A DNA stretch of 64,000 bases from Methanococcoides seepicolus. Its GTDB lineage: Archaea > Halobacteriota > Methanosarcinia > Methanosarcinales > Methanosarcinaceae. Below, piece by piece: positions 9,799 to 19,629 of the stretch. The position numbers were made by a program, and so were the translations under genes. The notes below the pieces were generated by a model. The model ran no database searches, had not been told where the DNA came from, and saw nothing but the letters and a program-made list of their open reading frames with translations. How positions within the stretch are numbered: position 1 is the stretch's first letter; the number at the start of each line of letters is the position of its first letter. The DNA lies in assembly GCF_023684405.1 (NCBI RefSeq), contig NZ_JAGSOI010000005.1:21624-85623 (forward strand), in the 5' to 3' direction.

Positions 9799-10197
9799 TC
9801 ACACAATCATAGATGCAGTTGTACCGATCTTAGGGAACCTTTCTGCTGCTTCTCTTGCAACAGGACCTTTGATATCAGTTCCTTTTGGAATGCCTTTGTC
9901 ATCCACGATAACTACAGCATTGTCCTCGAATGCGACCCTGAGCCCATCTGGACGACGGAATTCCTTCTTCTGGCGTACAATGACTGCGTAAAGGATCTGC
10001 TTACGCATTTCCGGAGTACCCTTCTTTACAGATACAACACACATGTCACCGATGCCTCCTTTAGGCATCCTGTTCTTTACACCTCTGTACTTCTTGACAG
10101 AGATAATCTCTACAGTACGTGCTCCAGTATTATCAACACATTCTATCTTAGCGCCAGCATTCAGTGCACGTGGGATCTTTGAACGAATACCCCTCAT
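9799..10197 (-). CDS. rpl14: 50S ribosomal protein uL14
   Basis: 132 residues. [19 protein letters not shown] and [20 protein letters not shown] are highly conserved L14 sequence. L14 lies at the subunit interface and helps form bridge B8. The gene overlaps the end of rps17 by 4 nt. Confidence 0.96.
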   Translation of the reverse strand: MRGIRSKIPRALNAGAKIECVDNTGARTVEIISVKKYRGVKNRMPKGGIGDMCVVSVKKGTPEMRKQILYAVIVRQKKEFRRPDGLRVAFEDNAVVIVDDKGIPKGTDIKGPVAREAAERFPKIGTTASMIV

Positions 10198-10523
10198 GCC
10201 TTCACCTCCGCCTTGACAACTACGTATGATTTTGTTTTACTGAGAGGTCGGCATTCCACGATGGTCACAATATCTCCAACCTTTGCATCAATGCAAGGTG
10301 GATTGTGAGCGTGGATCTTTGATTGCCTCTTCTCATATCTCTGGAATTTATTTATAAGCTTTTCACGCCTCTGTTGAATTACCACTGTACGATCCATCTT
10401 GTCGCTTACAACAGTACCGACGAGGATCTGCCCCCTTACGGAGAGTTCGCCATGGAATGGACAATAAATATCATCACATTCCTTTGTTGGCTCTGGTATA
10501 TCCAATCCAATGTCTTTTGCCAT
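10194..10523 (-). CDS. rps17: 30S ribosomal protein uS17
   Basis: 109 residues, the archaeal S17/eukaryotic S11 form with an N-terminal extension containing [10 protein letters not shown]. The core [18 protein letters not shown] and [20 protein letters not shown] identifies the OB-fold S17. It follows the RNase P protein gene by 5 nt. Confidence 0.95.
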   Translation of the reverse strand: MAKDIGLDIPEPTKECDDIYCPFHGELSVRGQILVGTVVSDKMDRTVVIQQRREKLINKFQRYEKRQSKIHAHNPPCIDAKVGDIVTIVECRPLSKTKSYVVVKAEVKA

Positions 10524-10528
10524 GATTA

Positions 10529-10834
10529 TTACCTCATGCGAATTTTCCTAATGTTCTTGACTCTATTCTCGGGTTGTGAGAGCAATAATGTCCCGTATAT
10601 TTTAACACGTTGATCGTGATCGGCAGATGATGATGGAAGATTGAACACAAACGTTGTCCCGTTCTTTGGAACCATTTTTTCGTGCATATCTTCCGTTTCG
10701 ATAACAAGCATATTGCGCGTCTCGTTTATTACTCTGCCACAAATATTGATTAATTTGGGATTTGTTGACTCAAATACTTCCGCATAAAGCCCGATAAGCT
10801 CGTGAAAGATCAAATTAGAAGGCGATGCTTCCAA
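10529..10834 (-). CDS. rnp1: Ribonuclease P protein component 1 (Rpp29/Pop4)
   Basis: 101 residues. The protein matches archaeal Rpp29, an Sm-like-fold subunit that pairs with Rpp21 on RNase P RNA and increases tRNA 5' processing. Supporting segments are [20 protein letters not shown], the Sm-like [20 protein letters not shown] and the C-terminal [17 protein letters not shown]. Its place between rpl29 and rps17 is conserved in euryarchaea. The RNA subunit gene is also in this window, at about 19.63 kb. Confidence 0.92.
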   Translation of the reverse strand: MEASPSNLIFHELIGLYAEVFESTNPKLINICGRVINETRNMLVIETEDMHEKMVPKNGTTFVFNLPSSSADHDQRVKIYGTLLLSQPENRVKNIRKIRMR

Positions 10835-10835
10835 T

Positions 10836-11039
10836 TCAGATCTCCTTTAATTCGTGCTGAATCGTCTTTATCTTTGCGACTGTCCTTCTAAGCTCTCCGA
10901 CCCTGCCAGGATTATCAGGAGCGCCACCTGCAGATGCAAGTGCACGTTCACGGATAAGTTCACCGCGGATCTTTACAAGCTCATCCTCACGTTCGTGAGG
11001 GGTCATGTCCCTTATTTCTTTTGTACGAAGAATTGCCAT
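10836..11039 (-). CDS. rpl29: 50S ribosomal protein uL29
   Basis: 67 residues starting [18 protein letters not shown]. The two-helix coiled-coil typical of L29 continues through [20 protein letters not shown]. The ATG at 11039 follows a GGGAGGG site located in the last codons of rps3, 2 nt after the rps3 stop. A longer in-frame extension to 11108 would overlap rps3 and is rejected. Confidence 0.94.
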   Translation of the reverse strand: MAILRTKEIRDMTPHEREDELVKIRGELIRERALASAGGAPDNPGRVGELRRTVAKIKTIQHELKEI

Positions 11040-11041
11040 GA

Positions 11042-11956
11042 TCAGCCCTCCCTGTGCATACGTCCGGTTGGATGCCAGTAATCGTGGCCACCATGTTTGT
11101 GTTGCCACACACCGTTGACTTCACGGCGCTCTTCTCCTTCCTCGGTAACAGATTCGCCGGTAATTACATCAGCTTCTACTTCGGATACTGCCACTTCTTC
11201 AACTGTCTCTTCAACGGTCTCAGCTTCAGCCTTTGCTGCTTCTTCGACTACTGCTCCCTCAGCTTCTGCGACTTCACCTTTAGCTTCTACCTCAACGAGT
11301 TCCTCGATACCTGCGCTCTTCTCTTCTTCAACAGGAGTAGAAACCAATGAACCAAGTTCTTCGGCGTTCTTCAACCTGTATGAGTCTGGAAGAACTGCAT
11401 CTGGGTGAATGATACGTACTTTACAACCAAGGGTACCGAGTTTCTTGACAGCGACAGCAAAACCATCATCGACTATATCATCGACAGGCTTTCCTGCATG
11501 TTTGATGTAACCATTGACCATCTTCTCTACCCTTGACCTTGAACCAGTCAATTTACCAGAGATGACAATCTCGCAGCCAAGTGCACCAGCATTCATGACA
11601 GCACGCATGGTGTTGTGTCCAGCCTTTCTGAAGTACCATCCACGTTCGATGGAGGATGCAAGTCTTGATGCCATCATCTGTGCATTGAGTTCCGGCCTCT
11701 TGACTTCCTGTGCATCGATCTGAGGATTGTCCAGATCGTATAATCGGTCTACATCACGAGTGAGCTTCCTGATTACCTTTCCAGCCTTTCCAATAACCAT
11801 ACCTGGTTTTTCAGCATATACTGTGATCTGGGTTCCCATAGGAGTACGGTTGATATCCATACCACCATAGCCAGCCCTGCTGAGTTGTTTTGCAAAATAT
11901 TCATCCATGGATGCTTTTACATATCCATCCTGAACAAACTTTTTCTCTACAGCCAT
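11042..11956 (-). CDS. rps3: 30S ribosomal protein uS3 with long acidic C-terminal tail
   Basis: 304 residues. The N-terminal KH domain (about 1-85, including [15 protein letters not shown] and [14 protein letters not shown]) and the S3 C-terminal domain (about 85-195, [10 protein letters not shown]) are standard and line the mRNA entry channel. Residues from about 200 to 280 form a low-complexity tail rich in Glu, Val and Ala, and the protein ends in a basic, aromatic peptide rich in His, Trp and Tyr ([19 protein letters not shown]). The tail makes the protein about 80-100 residues longer than compact archaeal S3. It overlaps the rpl22 stop by 1 nt. Confidence 0.95.
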   Translation of the reverse strand: MAVEKKFVQDGYVKASMDEYFAKQLSRAGYGGMDINRTPMGTQITVYAEKPGMVIGKAGKVIRKLTRDVDRLYDLDNPQIDAQEVKRPELNAQMMASRLASSIERGWYFRKAGHNTMRAVMNAGALGCEIVISGKLTGSRSRVEKMVNGYIKHAGKPVDDIVDDGFAVAVKKLGTLGCKVRIIHPDAVLPDSYRLKNAEELGSLVSTPVEEEKSAGIEELVEVEAKGEVAEAEGAVVEEAAKAEAETVEETVEEVAVSEVEADVITGESVTEEGEERREVNGVWQHKHGGHDYWHPTGRMHREG

Positions 11957-12411
11957 TAGAGCACCTCGCTTATGATCATCTCAAGATTTACAGTTTCTGT
12001 GTTCTCTGGACTTGCCCTTCCGCGAGCCCTTGGTCTCATACCATGGATCACACGGCCACGGTTCATTGCTGTATGTGCAATGAACATATGTTCCGGGTTT
12101 AAGCCTTTATATTCTGCATTACTTTCTGCATTTTTGAGCAACTTAAGCATCTCAGATGCCACCTTTACAGGATAGCGGCCTGCTGCCATTGGTCCCTTTC
12201 TGTGACCTAAGCTGTCATTGTGCCTTCCGAAAGGTACTGCCTGCTTCAAGATAACAACATCTTCAAGATATTGTCTTGCTGCTTTTGTGCGCATACCCTT
12301 GATAGCCTTGCAGAGTTCACGGGATTTCTTAGGTGAAATGTGAAGCTCTGAACCCATTGCTTTCGCACTGGTCTCAGCATCAAGCTCTGTAGTATATTTG
12401 ATCCTTGCCAT
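11956..12411 (-). CDS. rpl22: 50S ribosomal protein uL22
   Basis: 151 residues, archaeal L22/eukaryotic L17. Evidence: [19 protein letters not shown] near the N-terminus and the C-terminal tunnel-lining region [20 protein letters not shown]. It lies 10 nt after rps19 and directly precedes rps3. Confidence 0.95.
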   Translation of the reverse strand: MARIKYTTELDAETSAKAMGSELHISPKKSRELCKAIKGMRTKAARQYLEDVVILKQAVPFGRHNDSLGHRKGPMAAGRYPVKVASEMLKLLKNAESNAEYKGLNPEHMFIAHTAMNRGRVIHGMRPRARGRASPENTETVNLEMIISEVL

Positions 12412-12421
12412 TCATATCACC

Positions 12422-12838
12422 TTATTTCAATGGTACGAACTTACTGGAACGTGTTGCACCGACACCAGCGCTTCCGTGGGAAACCCTGTTACGAGTAGGT
12501 GAATATTCACCGAACCTGTGCCCGATCATTTCAGGCATGATCTCCTCGATCTTCACGAACTCTTTGCCGTTATAGACCTCGAGAGCCTTGCCGATCATTT
12601 CAGGGAAGATAATCATGTTCCTGTAATGAGTACGCACACTTTCCTTTCCGTCTCTGAACTGTTGTAGAATTCCCATCTGTGAATCAGAAAAACCCCGGCG
12701 TATAGACCGGCGTTCCTGTGCAGGCAAGAGTTCTGCAAAATCCTCAAAGCTCATTTCCTGGAGCTGTGCTACCGTTTTACCACGGAAGGTATATTCTCCT
12801 TTTCGCTTTGGTAACCTTGAAGTTGATTTTTTTGCCAT
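12422..12838 (-). CDS. rps19: 30S ribosomal protein uS19
   Basis: 138 residues, archaeal S19/eukaryotic S15 with an N-terminal extension ([20 protein letters not shown]). The core [20 protein letters not shown] and [14 protein letters not shown] is diagnostic. It lies in the head of the small subunit near the A site. Confidence 0.95.
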   Translation of the reverse strand: MAKKSTSRLPKRKGEYTFRGKTVAQLQEMSFEDFAELLPAQERRSIRRGFSDSQMGILQQFRDGKESVRTHYRNMIIFPEMIGKALEVYNGKEFVKIEEIMPEMIGHRFGEYSPTRNRVSHGSAGVGATRSSKFVPLK

Positions 12839-12850
12839 GTTAATACCTCT

Positions 12851-13564
12851 TTACTTTTTTCCGGTCCTGCGTGCTGCGATATGACCAACCTTTCTACCTG
12901 GTGGTGCATTCCTGCTGACTGTGGTCGGCTTACCTGGATGCTTTCTGTTACCTCCACCGAATGGGTGATCGACAACGTTCATAGCAACACCTGATACACG
13001 AGGGTACTTAGCTGCCCTTGCTTTCATCTTGTGGTATTTCTTTCCTGCTTTAAGGAATGGTTTGTCAATCCTACCGCCACCAGCAACAATACCGATCGTT
13101 GCTCTGCATTTTGGATGGAACCACTTCAACACACCGGATGGCATCCTGACAATTACTTTGCTTAGCTCACGGGATACAAGTGTTGCATAAACACCTGAGG
13201 AGCGTGCAAATTGCCCACCATCGTTTGGTTTGGATTCAATGTTACAGATAGGGATACCTTCAGGGATCTCTGCAAGAGGAAGCGTGTTACCTGGCTTGAC
13301 CTCTGCGGAAACACCGCAGGAAAGATTTTCGCCAACAGAAATTCCCTCAGGAACAACTATAAACTGCTTCTTTCCGTTCTCAAAAGCGACCATTGCAATC
13401 GGAGCTGACCTTGCAGGGTCATGTTCGATACCGATAACTGTACCATTTAGAGTGCTTTCCTCATCCACACGTGGGTGTTTAAGTTCAGCTTTATACTTAT
13501 GGGATGGAGCCCTGTATGTTGGACTTCCACGACCTCTGTTCTGGGATATAATTCGTTTAGTCAT
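12851..13564 (-). CDS. rpl2: 50S ribosomal protein uL2
   Basis: 237 residues, normal for archaeal L2. The conserved C-terminal loop [18 protein letters not shown], containing the histidine implicated in the peptidyl-transferase region, is intact. The N-terminal [20 protein letters not shown] is also typical. It starts 11 nt after rpl23. Confidence 0.96.
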   Translation of the reverse strand: MTKRIISQNRGRGSPTYRAPSHKYKAELKHPRVDEESTLNGTVIGIEHDPARSAPIAMVAFENGKKQFIVVPEGISVGENLSCGVSAEVKPGNTLPLAEIPEGIPICNIESKPNDGGQFARSSGVYATLVSRELSKVIVRMPSGVLKWFHPKCRATIGIVAGGGRIDKPFLKAGKKYHKMKARAAKYPRVSGVAMNVVDHPFGGGNRKHPGKPTTVSRNAPPGRKVGHIAARRTGKK

Positions 13565-13575
13565 GGACTTTCACC

Positions 13576-13824
13576 TCACACCAATCCGATCCTTGTTGCG
13601 ATCTCATGTGCAGCATCCGGCTCATTGAATGTCACCAGTGCCTTTTTCAAGCCTTTCATTGTGGTCATGGTACAGATAGACTTCACAGTAAAGCCATACA
13701 TCTTAACCACATCGTTTTCCACCTGAGTCTTGTTAGCACGTGTGTCAACAACGAACTGAAGCTTATTTTCGTCCATGAGCATCATTGCTTTTTCAGTGAT
13801 GAATGGATATCTGATAGCATTCAT
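13576..13824 (-). CDS. rpl23: 50S ribosomal protein uL23
   Basis: 82 residues, the short archaeal L23. Supporting sequence: [20 protein letters not shown], followed by [20 protein letters not shown]23 at the tunnel exit is the docking site for SRP and SecY. It overlaps the rpl4 stop by 4 nt. Confidence 0.95.
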   Translation of the reverse strand: MNAIRYPFITEKAMMLMDENKLQFVVDTRANKTQVENDVVKMYGFTVKSICTMTTMKGLKKALVTFNEPDAAHEIATRIGLV

Positions 13825-14582
13825 AAGAACATACCCTCCATGTTAGTTATTGCAGATTGGGTCCAGACTGTAAGTCTGCCTGCATGGGTACCTGGTGCAA
13901 GAAGCTCTGCGTTAAGAGCAGTTACTGTTGCAACATCAACACCTGGAAGGTTGTTTGCTGCCTTGCTGAGTGGACTTTCTTCGCCTGTGACGATCAAAAC
14001 GCTCTTTCGGTTCTTGTACTTACGTCCCCTGCGTTTACCTTTACCTGCCCTTATGTGTTTACCCTCTTTAGCGCGGATAATATCATCATAAAGACCTGTT
14101 GCTTGAAGGAAACTGATGACCTCTTTGATCTTTACAAGACCTTCGATAGCATCATCTGCAACGAAAGGAACCTCTGCAGTGAACTTGTGACCACGGGCCT
14201 TTACAAGGTCAGCATCGATAGTTGCTGCAATTGCAGATCTGACTGCAAGACGCTTTTCCTTCTTGTTGATCTTCTCTGTACGGTCGGTCTCTGTCTTTGG
14301 TGGATGTGCACGCCTACCTCCCACTGCTTGTGGAATTCTTGCGACACGACTACCATTTGAGATCCTCGGAACCTGTGCAACGCCTCTTCCTGATCCCCAG
14401 GAATGTGCTGACGTCTGCATACCTGCATAGAGCTTGGTACCGTATGGCTGGAGTCTGTTTGCCTGAGCAGAGAGGACCGCCTTCTTGATAAGGTCAGGTC
14501 TGAAAATCTCACTGAAAACTTCCGGCAATGCAATCTCGCCTTTGGAATTTCCTGATAAATCTATAATATTTGCTGTTGTCAT
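13821..14582 (-). CDS. rpl4: 50S ribosomal protein uL4
   Basis: 253 residues, the archaeal/eukaryotic L4 (L1e) form. [20 protein letters not shown], then [20 protein letters not shown] and the tunnel-lining extended loop identify it. It overlaps rpl23 by 4 nt and follows rpl3 by 5 nt. Confidence 0.96.
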   Translation of the reverse strand: MTTANIIDLSGNSKGEIALPEVFSEIFRPDLIKKAVLSAQANRLQPYGTKLYAGMQTSAHSWGSGRGVAQVPRISNGSRVARIPQAVGGRRAHPPKTETDRTEKINKKEKRLAVRSAIAATIDADLVKARGHKFTAEVPFVADDAIEGLVKIKEVISFLQATGLYDDIIRAKEGKHIRAGKGKRRGRKYKNRKSVLIVTGEESPLSKAANNLPGVDVATVTALNAELLAPGTHAGRLTVWTQSAITNMEGMFL

Positions 14583-14587
14583 TCACA

Positions 14588-15601
14588 TCACCCCTGCAGT
14601 GTTTGAGTGCTAACGTGCATGATCTGAGGCTCGCCAATGCTGGATACCTTTGACCTTGTTGGCTCCCTGAGTCTGATCAACCTTTTGGATGGACCTGGAA
14701 CACTTCCTTTGATAAGGATGTAGTTTCCACGAACAAGACCGTAGTTAACAAAACCACCAGCTGGATTGACCTCATCAACATCAGAGGACATCTTCAAGAT
14801 CCTCTTGTTGTAGTCGGTTCTCTGGTGATAGCCCATCTGACCTGCCTGTGGAACTCTCCAGCTCACGTGTGCAGGAGTCCATGGACCGAGTGTACCTACC
14901 TGTCTCAAACTTCCCTGACGGGAGTGTTTGTTCTTCATTAGGTTGATGCCCCATCTCTTTACAGGACCCTGTGTACCATGTCCAGTAGTGATCGCTGCGA
15001 CATCGACGATCTTGCCGCTGTCAAATACATCAGAGATCTCTACCATTGTACCCAGAACTGTTTTAGCATACTCGAACTTTGCTTTTACATCAGCGCCACT
15101 TACACCAGTTTCCATCACATCAGGGACCTTTTTAGGTACACCGGTAAGAGTAGATGGTAAAGTGTATGTGATGAGTCTGATATCCTTTGCACGTCCGCTT
15201 TCAACAAGAGCCTCGAGCTTCTCAAGTGATGCATTCACGTCAGGGTTCTTTGCGGTCTTGAGCCTGCGGCCAAGATCCTTGTCAAGAACGTCCGTCCATG
15301 CTTCTGCAATAGCGATTTCACCATTGGTGTCTTTGCCATATGCACGAATTGCTGCAACACGGATTGCTGGGGTCTCGATGACAGTCACAGGAACGGATAT
15401 TTCAGTACCCTCTGTAAGACTGTGCTTAACGTCGTCGATCATGATCACATGGGTCATACCTACCTTGTAACCTGCAAAGCCCTGAAGCTTTGGTTCAGCG
15501 TCTGACTCTGGCCATGATCTAAACCTTGGTATGTGACTTTGTGATCGCTTGCGTGGACTGTATGCAAGTGAACCTCGCCTTGGTCTGTGTCCTTTTGCCA
15601 T
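14588..15601 (-). CDS. rpl3: 50S ribosomal protein uL3, first gene of the cluster
   Basis: 337 residues, archaeal L3. The N-terminal [19 protein letters not shown] and the conserved [20 protein letters not shown] with [15 protein letters not shown] are diagnostic. It starts the ribosomal gene cluster and has the best ribosome-binding site of the block, AGGAGGAG about 8 nt before the ATG. The leader upstream contains a 7-bp palindrome (15631-15645) and a TATA-like sequence near 15680-15690 on the minus strand, so the main promoter is probably there. Confidence 0.96.
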   Translation of the reverse strand: MAKGHRPRRGSLAYSPRKRSQSHIPRFRSWPESDAEPKLQGFAGYKVGMTHVIMIDDVKHSLTEGTEISVPVTVIETPAIRVAAIRAYGKDTNGEIAIAEAWTDVLDKDLGRRLKTAKNPDVNASLEKLEALVESGRAKDIRLITYTLPSTLTGVPKKVPDVMETGVSGADVKAKFEYAKTVLGTMVEISDVFDSGKIVDVAAITTGHGTQGPVKRWGINLMKNKHSRQGSLRQVGTLGPWTPAHVSWRVPQAGQMGYHQRTDYNKRILKMSSDVDEVNPAGGFVNYGLVRGNYILIKGSVPGPSKRLIRLREPTRSKVSSIGEPQIMHVSTQTLQG

Positions 15602-16215
15602 TTATATTCTCCTCCTATTTCAATTATTTTTGAAACAATGTTTCATTTATTCATGATGTAGGACAAGACAATTAGAAAAGTATAATCTTACGTGATGTAC
15701 TGATACCCCTGCCCAGCTCAAATAGAACCACTGGCAGATCGATCACATACAGTCACGCAGGAAGCAAGATAACTAACATACTGGACTGACCTGATAGATT
15801 GCCGGTCCGTCCGTCCTCAATCATCTCTAGAAGATTTAGCCAGTTAGCATTCCTCAATGCACATTTGTACACAAAGAAGGGCATTCCGAGAAGAGGCCCA
15901 TGAACACTTACTGTCAAACCCGACTTTTCACACTTGCTTATTCCTACGTTATGATCTTCAATGATGTAATAATAGCAATGCCAAATTACACAATCAATCC
16001 TAACTTAGAACGTCTAAATGTAATATTCCGTATATAAAGGTGTTGCACATATTCCCCCAAAAAACAGTATATTAAACACAACTCAACAGGGAATTTCACA
16101 AAAAAGTGCAATTTGCCATACAGTACATCAACACTAGCACCAATATCCACTATAGAACAAAGACATCTAAATAAAGATATCGGATTATTCCAGGATAGCA
16201 TGAGATTACTTTAAA
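15602..16215. other. 614-bp divergent intergenic region between rpl3 and a methyltransferase gene
   Basis: This region holds the rpl3 leader on the left and the upstream region of the plus-strand methyltransferase on the right. No tRNA or recognised structured RNA is seen. On the minus strand an open frame of 84 codons (16004 down to a TGA at 15753) contains plausible protein sequence such as GPLLGMPFFVYKCALRN and MIEDGRTGNLSGQ, but it lacks a convincing start and ribosome-binding site. It may be a gene remnant or chance. A frame at 15986-16201 (minus) has no protein-like features. Confidence 0.5.
15631..15645. promoter_or_regulatory. Palindrome in the rpl3 leader
   Basis: TGAAACA-A-TGTTTCA is a perfect 7-bp inverted repeat 30-44 nt upstream of the rpl3 start. 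It could be an operator near the start point or a small hairpin in the mRNA leader of the ribosomal operon. A TATA-like AAGATTATACTTTT lies further upstream (about 15676-15692, minus strand). Its role is unknown. Confidence 0.4.
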
Positions 16216-17289
16216 TTGATTGAGCTATTTTCCAGACTGATAATTGTGTCACGAAAAAAAATATTTGATAAAAGGATGAAAGCTGACAATGATGGTATCC
16301 GTTTTGCCACGCCGGAAGTAGTTGCAAAGTACAGGGCAAAACGGCTCAAATGCAAGACCATCGCAGACATCAGTTGTGGAATAGGTGGACAGACGATATT
16401 CTTTGCAAAGGAATGTGAAAAGGTCTATGCAATAGAGATAGATCCCAAAAAGATAGAATATGCAGAGAGGAATTGCGAACGTTATGGCCTCGATAATGTA
16501 GAATTCATTTGCGGGGATGCACTTTCAGAAGACGTCATCGACCAGATACCAAAACTGGACGTACTTTTTTCTGATCCTGCAAGACCACCATCAGAAGATG
16601 AAAGAAGACTCTCGAGCCTTCAACCAGGAATACCCAAAGTATTGGAAGCATATTCCAAAATTACAAACAATTTCGCATTCGAAGCACCACCCCAGCTGAC
16701 ACCTGAAAGAATTCAGTTCGATTGTGAAAAAGAATACCTATCATTGGACGGGCAGCTGAACCGCCTGAACCTGTACTTTGGAGACATAAAGACATGCGAC
16801 AGATCTGCAGTTGCACTCCCGGCAGAAGCAAGGATAGACTCGGAACACAAAAGATCCGAACTTTCAATAACGAACAAGATACAAGCATATGCATGTGAGC
16901 CGGAACCATCCGTCATTAAAGCAGAACTACTTCCTGAATTGGCAAATGCTCTAATCGAAAATAACACAACTGATGTTCAGTTGTTCGAAATCGACCAGAA
17001 GAGAAGTCTTTTTACATCAGAAGAGCCCTTAGATCACCCACTTGCCAAGAATAGTTATGAAATAAAGTATGTAACTGAGATGGATGCAAAAATTATCAAC
17101 AGCCTCTTGAAAAAAGATAGTGTAGGGACCGTTATTTTAAGGGCTGGGATAAAGCCAGAGAAATATTGGGATATTCGAAAAGAAGTTGAGAATGGACTGA
17201 CCGGAAACAGAACAGTACACCTTTTTGCCAAAGGTGGGAAAGCGATCATCTGCAAACCAAGAATATCAAGCAACGATCGCAGCCAATAA
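16216..17289 (+). CDS. Class I SAM-dependent methyltransferase with THUMP-like C-terminal region
   Basis: 357 residues. The Rossmann SAM-binding motif ADISCGIGGQTIFFAKE (about 49-65) is followed by the acidic loop VYAIEIDPKKIEYAERN and the motif DVLFSDPARPPS, a DPxR variant of the catalytic motif of RNA methylases. The C-terminal half resembles the extra domain of bacterial THUMP-like methylases, including VILRAGIKPEKYWDIRKEVE and VHLFAKGGKAIICKPR. The substrate is unknown; RNA is the likeliest. The start is uncertain: TTG at 16216, GTG at 16246 or ATG at 16276. It stands alone and converges on the receiver gene. Confidence 0.7.
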   Translation: MIELFSRLIIVSRKKIFDKRMKADNDGIRFATPEVVAKYRAKRLKCKTIADISCGIGGQTIFFAKECEKVYAIEIDPKKIEYAERNCERYGLDNVEFICGDALSEDVIDQIPKLDVLFSDPARPPSEDERRLSSLQPGIPKVLEAYSKITNNFAFEAPPQLTPERIQFDCEKEYLSLDGQLNRLNLYFGDIKTCDRSAVALPAEARIDSEHKRSELSITNKIQAYACEPEPSVIKAELLPELANALIENNTTDVQLFEIDQKRSLFTSEEPLDHPLAKNSYEIKYVTEMDAKIINSLLKKDSVGTVILRAGIKPEKYWDIRKEVENGLTGNRTVHLFAKGGKAIICKPRISSNDRSQ

Positions 17290-17313
17290 CAACGAAGTAA
17301 AAAAGAAAAAGGA

Positions 17314-17682
17314 TCAACTCATTCCAAAAATTGCTTTGACACGCCCGATAAGGTCTTCGGTATCAAATGGTTTATTGACATAGTCAGTCGCATTCAGAAC
17401 ATTCAGACCAAGCATCCGGTCAAAATTCTGTGATCTAGCAGAGATAATACAGATGGGAACGTCAAGATCATCCGCTCGGATCTTGTGGAACGTTTCCCAA
17501 CCATCCATATCGGGCATCATAATATCCAGCAGTATCGCATCCGGTTTCACAGATCCGAGCATTTTCAAACACTCCGCGCCCCCACCTGCCCCGAAGACCT
17601 CAAAACCTTCCGGTTCAAGAATAGACCTTACAAGAAAGATAGTATCTTTCTCATCATCGACGACCAGTATTTTCTCATTCAA
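17314..17682 (-). CDS. Stand-alone response regulator receiver protein
   Basis: 122 residues, a single receiver domain without output domain. All key residues are present: the acidic pair Asp9-Asp10 (ILVVDDEKD), the phospho-acceptor Asp53 (DAILLDIMMPDMDG) and the conserved Lys104 (NKPF). The start is placed at the TTG at 17682 because GGAAGGAG lies about 9 nt upstream and the domain begins there; the frame is open to 17751. Such CheY-like proteins pass phosphate from separate histidine kinases; the partner kinase is not evident, though one with a defective receiver lies at 48.9 kb. Confidence 0.88.
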   Translation of the reverse strand: MNEKILVVDDEKDTIFLVRSILEPEGFEVFGAGGGAECLKMLGSVKPDAILLDIMMPDMDGWETFHKIRADDLDVPICIISARSQNFDRMLGLNVLNATDYVNKPFDTEDLIGRVKAIFGMS

Positions 17683-17789
17683 AGTGTCAGAACTCCTTCC
17701 ATAGATCCAGGTAAGACAATTTATAGTTAACACTGAGTTAAGAAAATACATAAATGTGATGTATATTTAGACAGTCTGTAATTGACATA

Positions 17790-18317
17790 TCATTCAATAT
17801 CGATCTTATATGCATCATCCAGAAGACGGCGTTTAAAGATAACCTCAAGTACACCATTATTGAAAGTCGCTTTTGCAGACTCTGGATATACAGACATCAA
17901 CAAGTCAAACGTCCTAATATATGACCAATCGCCACGAGATGCAGAAATGTGCAAGGTCATTTCTTCTGCACTCAGTTTGATATCCTCTTTTTCCACACAA
18001 GGAAGCTCTGCCATGAAATGGACGTTATCATCAGTTTCAATAATGTCCACCAGAGGTTCCGACCTAGATAGCCCCATACAGGAACCTTCAGCAAGATCAT
18101 CCTGATCTGCATTTGGGACAGAGCCTAACTCACGCACAACTGGATCTTCCCCAGGGCGATGTGTTATAGAAAAACCATAGATCTTTGGCTTTCCCGAAAA
18201 CTCCTCCAGATCGGCCTCGATAGCATCCAGGATATTTTCTATCATGTCAGTAACATCTTCAAATGACTCATTTTCAAAGAATTCATCGAAAAAGCGACGT
18301 CTTTTCTTTTCATCCAT
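17790..18317 (-). CDS. Hsp20/alpha-crystallin-like protein
   Basis: About 175 residues. The N-terminal third is charged and helical (KKRRRFFDEFFENESFEDVTD). The C-terminal part from about residue 90 has the beta-sandwich pattern of archaeal Hsp20-like proteins: EPLVDIIETDDNVHFMAELP, then EDIKLSAEEMTLHIS and FNNGVLEVIFKRR. It lacks a clear C-terminal I-x-I tail, as in the GvpH-like branch. The likely role is a protein-binding chaperone. The start chosen (ATG 18317, MDEKKRRR) has a GGAG site about 9 nt upstream and a TATA-like ATTTATAATAAT about 25 nt upstream; ATGs up to 18380 are possible. Confidence 0.75.
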   Translation of the reverse strand: MDEKKRRRFFDEFFENESFEDVTDMIENILDAIEADLEEFSGKPKIYGFSITHRPGEDPVVRELGSVPNADQDDLAEGSCMGLSRSEPLVDIIETDDNVHFMAELPCVEKEDIKLSAEEMTLHISASRGDWSYIRTFDLLMSVYPESAKATFNNGVLEVIFKRRLLDDAYKIDIE

Positions 18318-18410
18318 ATTGGCCATCTCCATATTATTATAAATGATACCACAGGTTCCAATCAAATAATATACATGCATTTCAGATCACAAATTGCGTA
18401 ACTAAAGCAA

Positions 18411-18662
18411 TTATAAGTGATCAGTATCCAATACGTTCTTTAGATGAGGAGCAGATGATTCAGAGTTGGAAGACTGATCATTGGACAGATCCCCGGACCC
18501 CACCAAACCCAAAGATTCAGCGACTGCATCATCCGGCAACTCAGCATAGATCCGATCAACAATACAACTCATTTTTGATGACAGGACCATCAATTCCAAA
18601 TGAAGTTGTTTTGTCTTTTCCACCATTTCCTTATAATGATTGAGAACGGTCTTATCAGCCAT
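18411..18662 (-). CDS. Small hypothetical protein, helical N-terminus
   Basis: 83 residues starting MADKTVLNHYKEMVEKTKQL. I do not recognise it. The first 50 residues have a heptad-like pattern compatible with a coiled coil; the rest is acidic, Ser/Asn-rich and probably disordered (SNDQSSNSESS). A GGTGG site lies 4-5 nt before the ATG at 18662. It is 94 nt upstream of the Hsp20-like gene on the same strand, so the two may be co-transcribed. Confidence 0.55.
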   Translation of the reverse strand: MADKTVLNHYKEMVEKTKQLHLELMVLSSKMSCIVDRIYAELPDDAVAESLGLVGSGDLSNDQSSNSESSAPHLKNVLDTDHL

Positions 18663-18871
18663 ATTTCCACCACTGAATATTACATGGATCAACCTGTACC
18701 ACACAGGAAGAAACAAAAATAAAAAATATTCAGACAAAACTTAACAATGGGAGATATGTGATTGCTAACATTTATACTTTTGCAGCTTGACAAAAAAGAC
18801 AATTAGCAGACATAAAAACCAAAAAGAAAGATAGAGGAACATCTGTAAAGATGCTCGTTCATTCCCCCAAC

Positions 18872-19468
18872 TTATTCTTTACGTCGCATGAAAATTAAGG
18901 ACAGTCCAAGAATTGCTGCGATTGGAAGTGCAATTGTTGGGAATTCGGGAATTTGCTGAATTTGCTGGGTTTCACACTCACCATCTGCAACTTTGACACT
19001 TAGACCTTCATCAAGACCAATAAGATGCACAGCAGCATTAAAGTTTTGAGGAGTGTTCGGTACAACCACCACAGGACCATCGAATGTTATTGTAATAGGA
19101 CCAAGGGTCTTTTCACTGGTAACAAAACCAACAGTCGTATTAAAATCACCAAATTCAGAAGAAAAGCTGTCAACACCACTCAGTTGTTGAGTTGCACCAG
19201 TAATACCCGTTATATTAGCTTCAGTGAGCCCTACAGTGTTCAAGCCAAATGTTTTGATGGTAGTATCACCTGAAAGGTATGTAGGTGATAGATATATAAC
19301 ATCTACAGTTACGTTATTACCGTCAATGATCACACCGACATCCACATCCCCGCATGAAAGCGTGTCCTTTGGATTTGTCACATTATATATTTCACTTGCA
19401 CTTGCCACACTGACCATCGATATCAGGATGACAAGAAGCCCAGTAATTAATAGAGATTTTTTGATCAT
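18872..19468 (-). CDS. Secreted surface protein with PEF-CTERM sorting signal
   Basis: 198 residues. An N-terminal signal peptide (KKSLLITGLLVILISMVSVASA) is followed by a beta-rich, Asn/Thr-rich extracellular part. The C-terminus has the tripartite sorting signal of archaeosortase substrates: the PEF motif (IPEFPTIALPI), a transmembrane stretch (AAILGLSLIF) and basic residues (MRRKE). It is therefore likely to be exported, cleaved at PEF and anchored to a lipid. The ATG at 19468 follows GGTGG by 5 nt. A TATA-like TTATTATATATTAAAG lies near 19497-19512. Its ligand or function is unknown. Confidence 0.8.
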   Translation of the reverse strand: MIKKSLLITGLLVILISMVSVASASEIYNVTNPKDTLSCGDVDVGVIIDGNNVTVDVIYLSPTYLSGDTTIKTFGLNTVGLTEANITGITGATQQLSGVDSFSSEFGDFNTTVGFVTSEKTLGPITITFDGPVVVVPNTPQNFNAAVHLIGLDEGLSVKVADGECETQQIQQIPEFPTIALPIAAILGLSLIFMRRKE

Positions 19469-19602
19469 TTCTACCACCCACATCATTTGTGCTTCTTTAA
19501 TATATAATAAGTAATTTCTTAATAATAGTAGATAAACATATCGTAAATAATAAAACAGTTATAATAATTTTTATAATGAGGAGTTATTGTGGATATCGCT
19601 AA

Positions 19603-19611
19603 CTATATATA
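19603..19611 (+). promoter_or_regulatory. TATA box of the RNase P RNA gene
   Basis: CTATATATA lies about 25-30 nt before the predicted first base pair of P1 at 19634, the standard archaeal spacing between TATA box and transcription start. Confidence 0.7.
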
Positions 19612-19629
19612 CAACCCATCCCGTGATGA

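Noticed and set aside
14928..15470. Long open frame on the plus strand opposite rpl3
   Set aside because: It is the antisense shadow of the highly conserved rpl3 coding sequence, with Ser/Thr-rich translation and no ribosome-binding site.
15680..15830. C/D-box guide RNA in the rpl3 upstream region
   Set aside because: GTGATGT and CTGA words occur, but the boxes are not complete or correctly spaced on either strand.
15986..16201. 71-codon minus-strand frame upstream of rpl3
   Set aside because: No ribosome-binding site, no recognisable domain and AT-rich random-like sequence.
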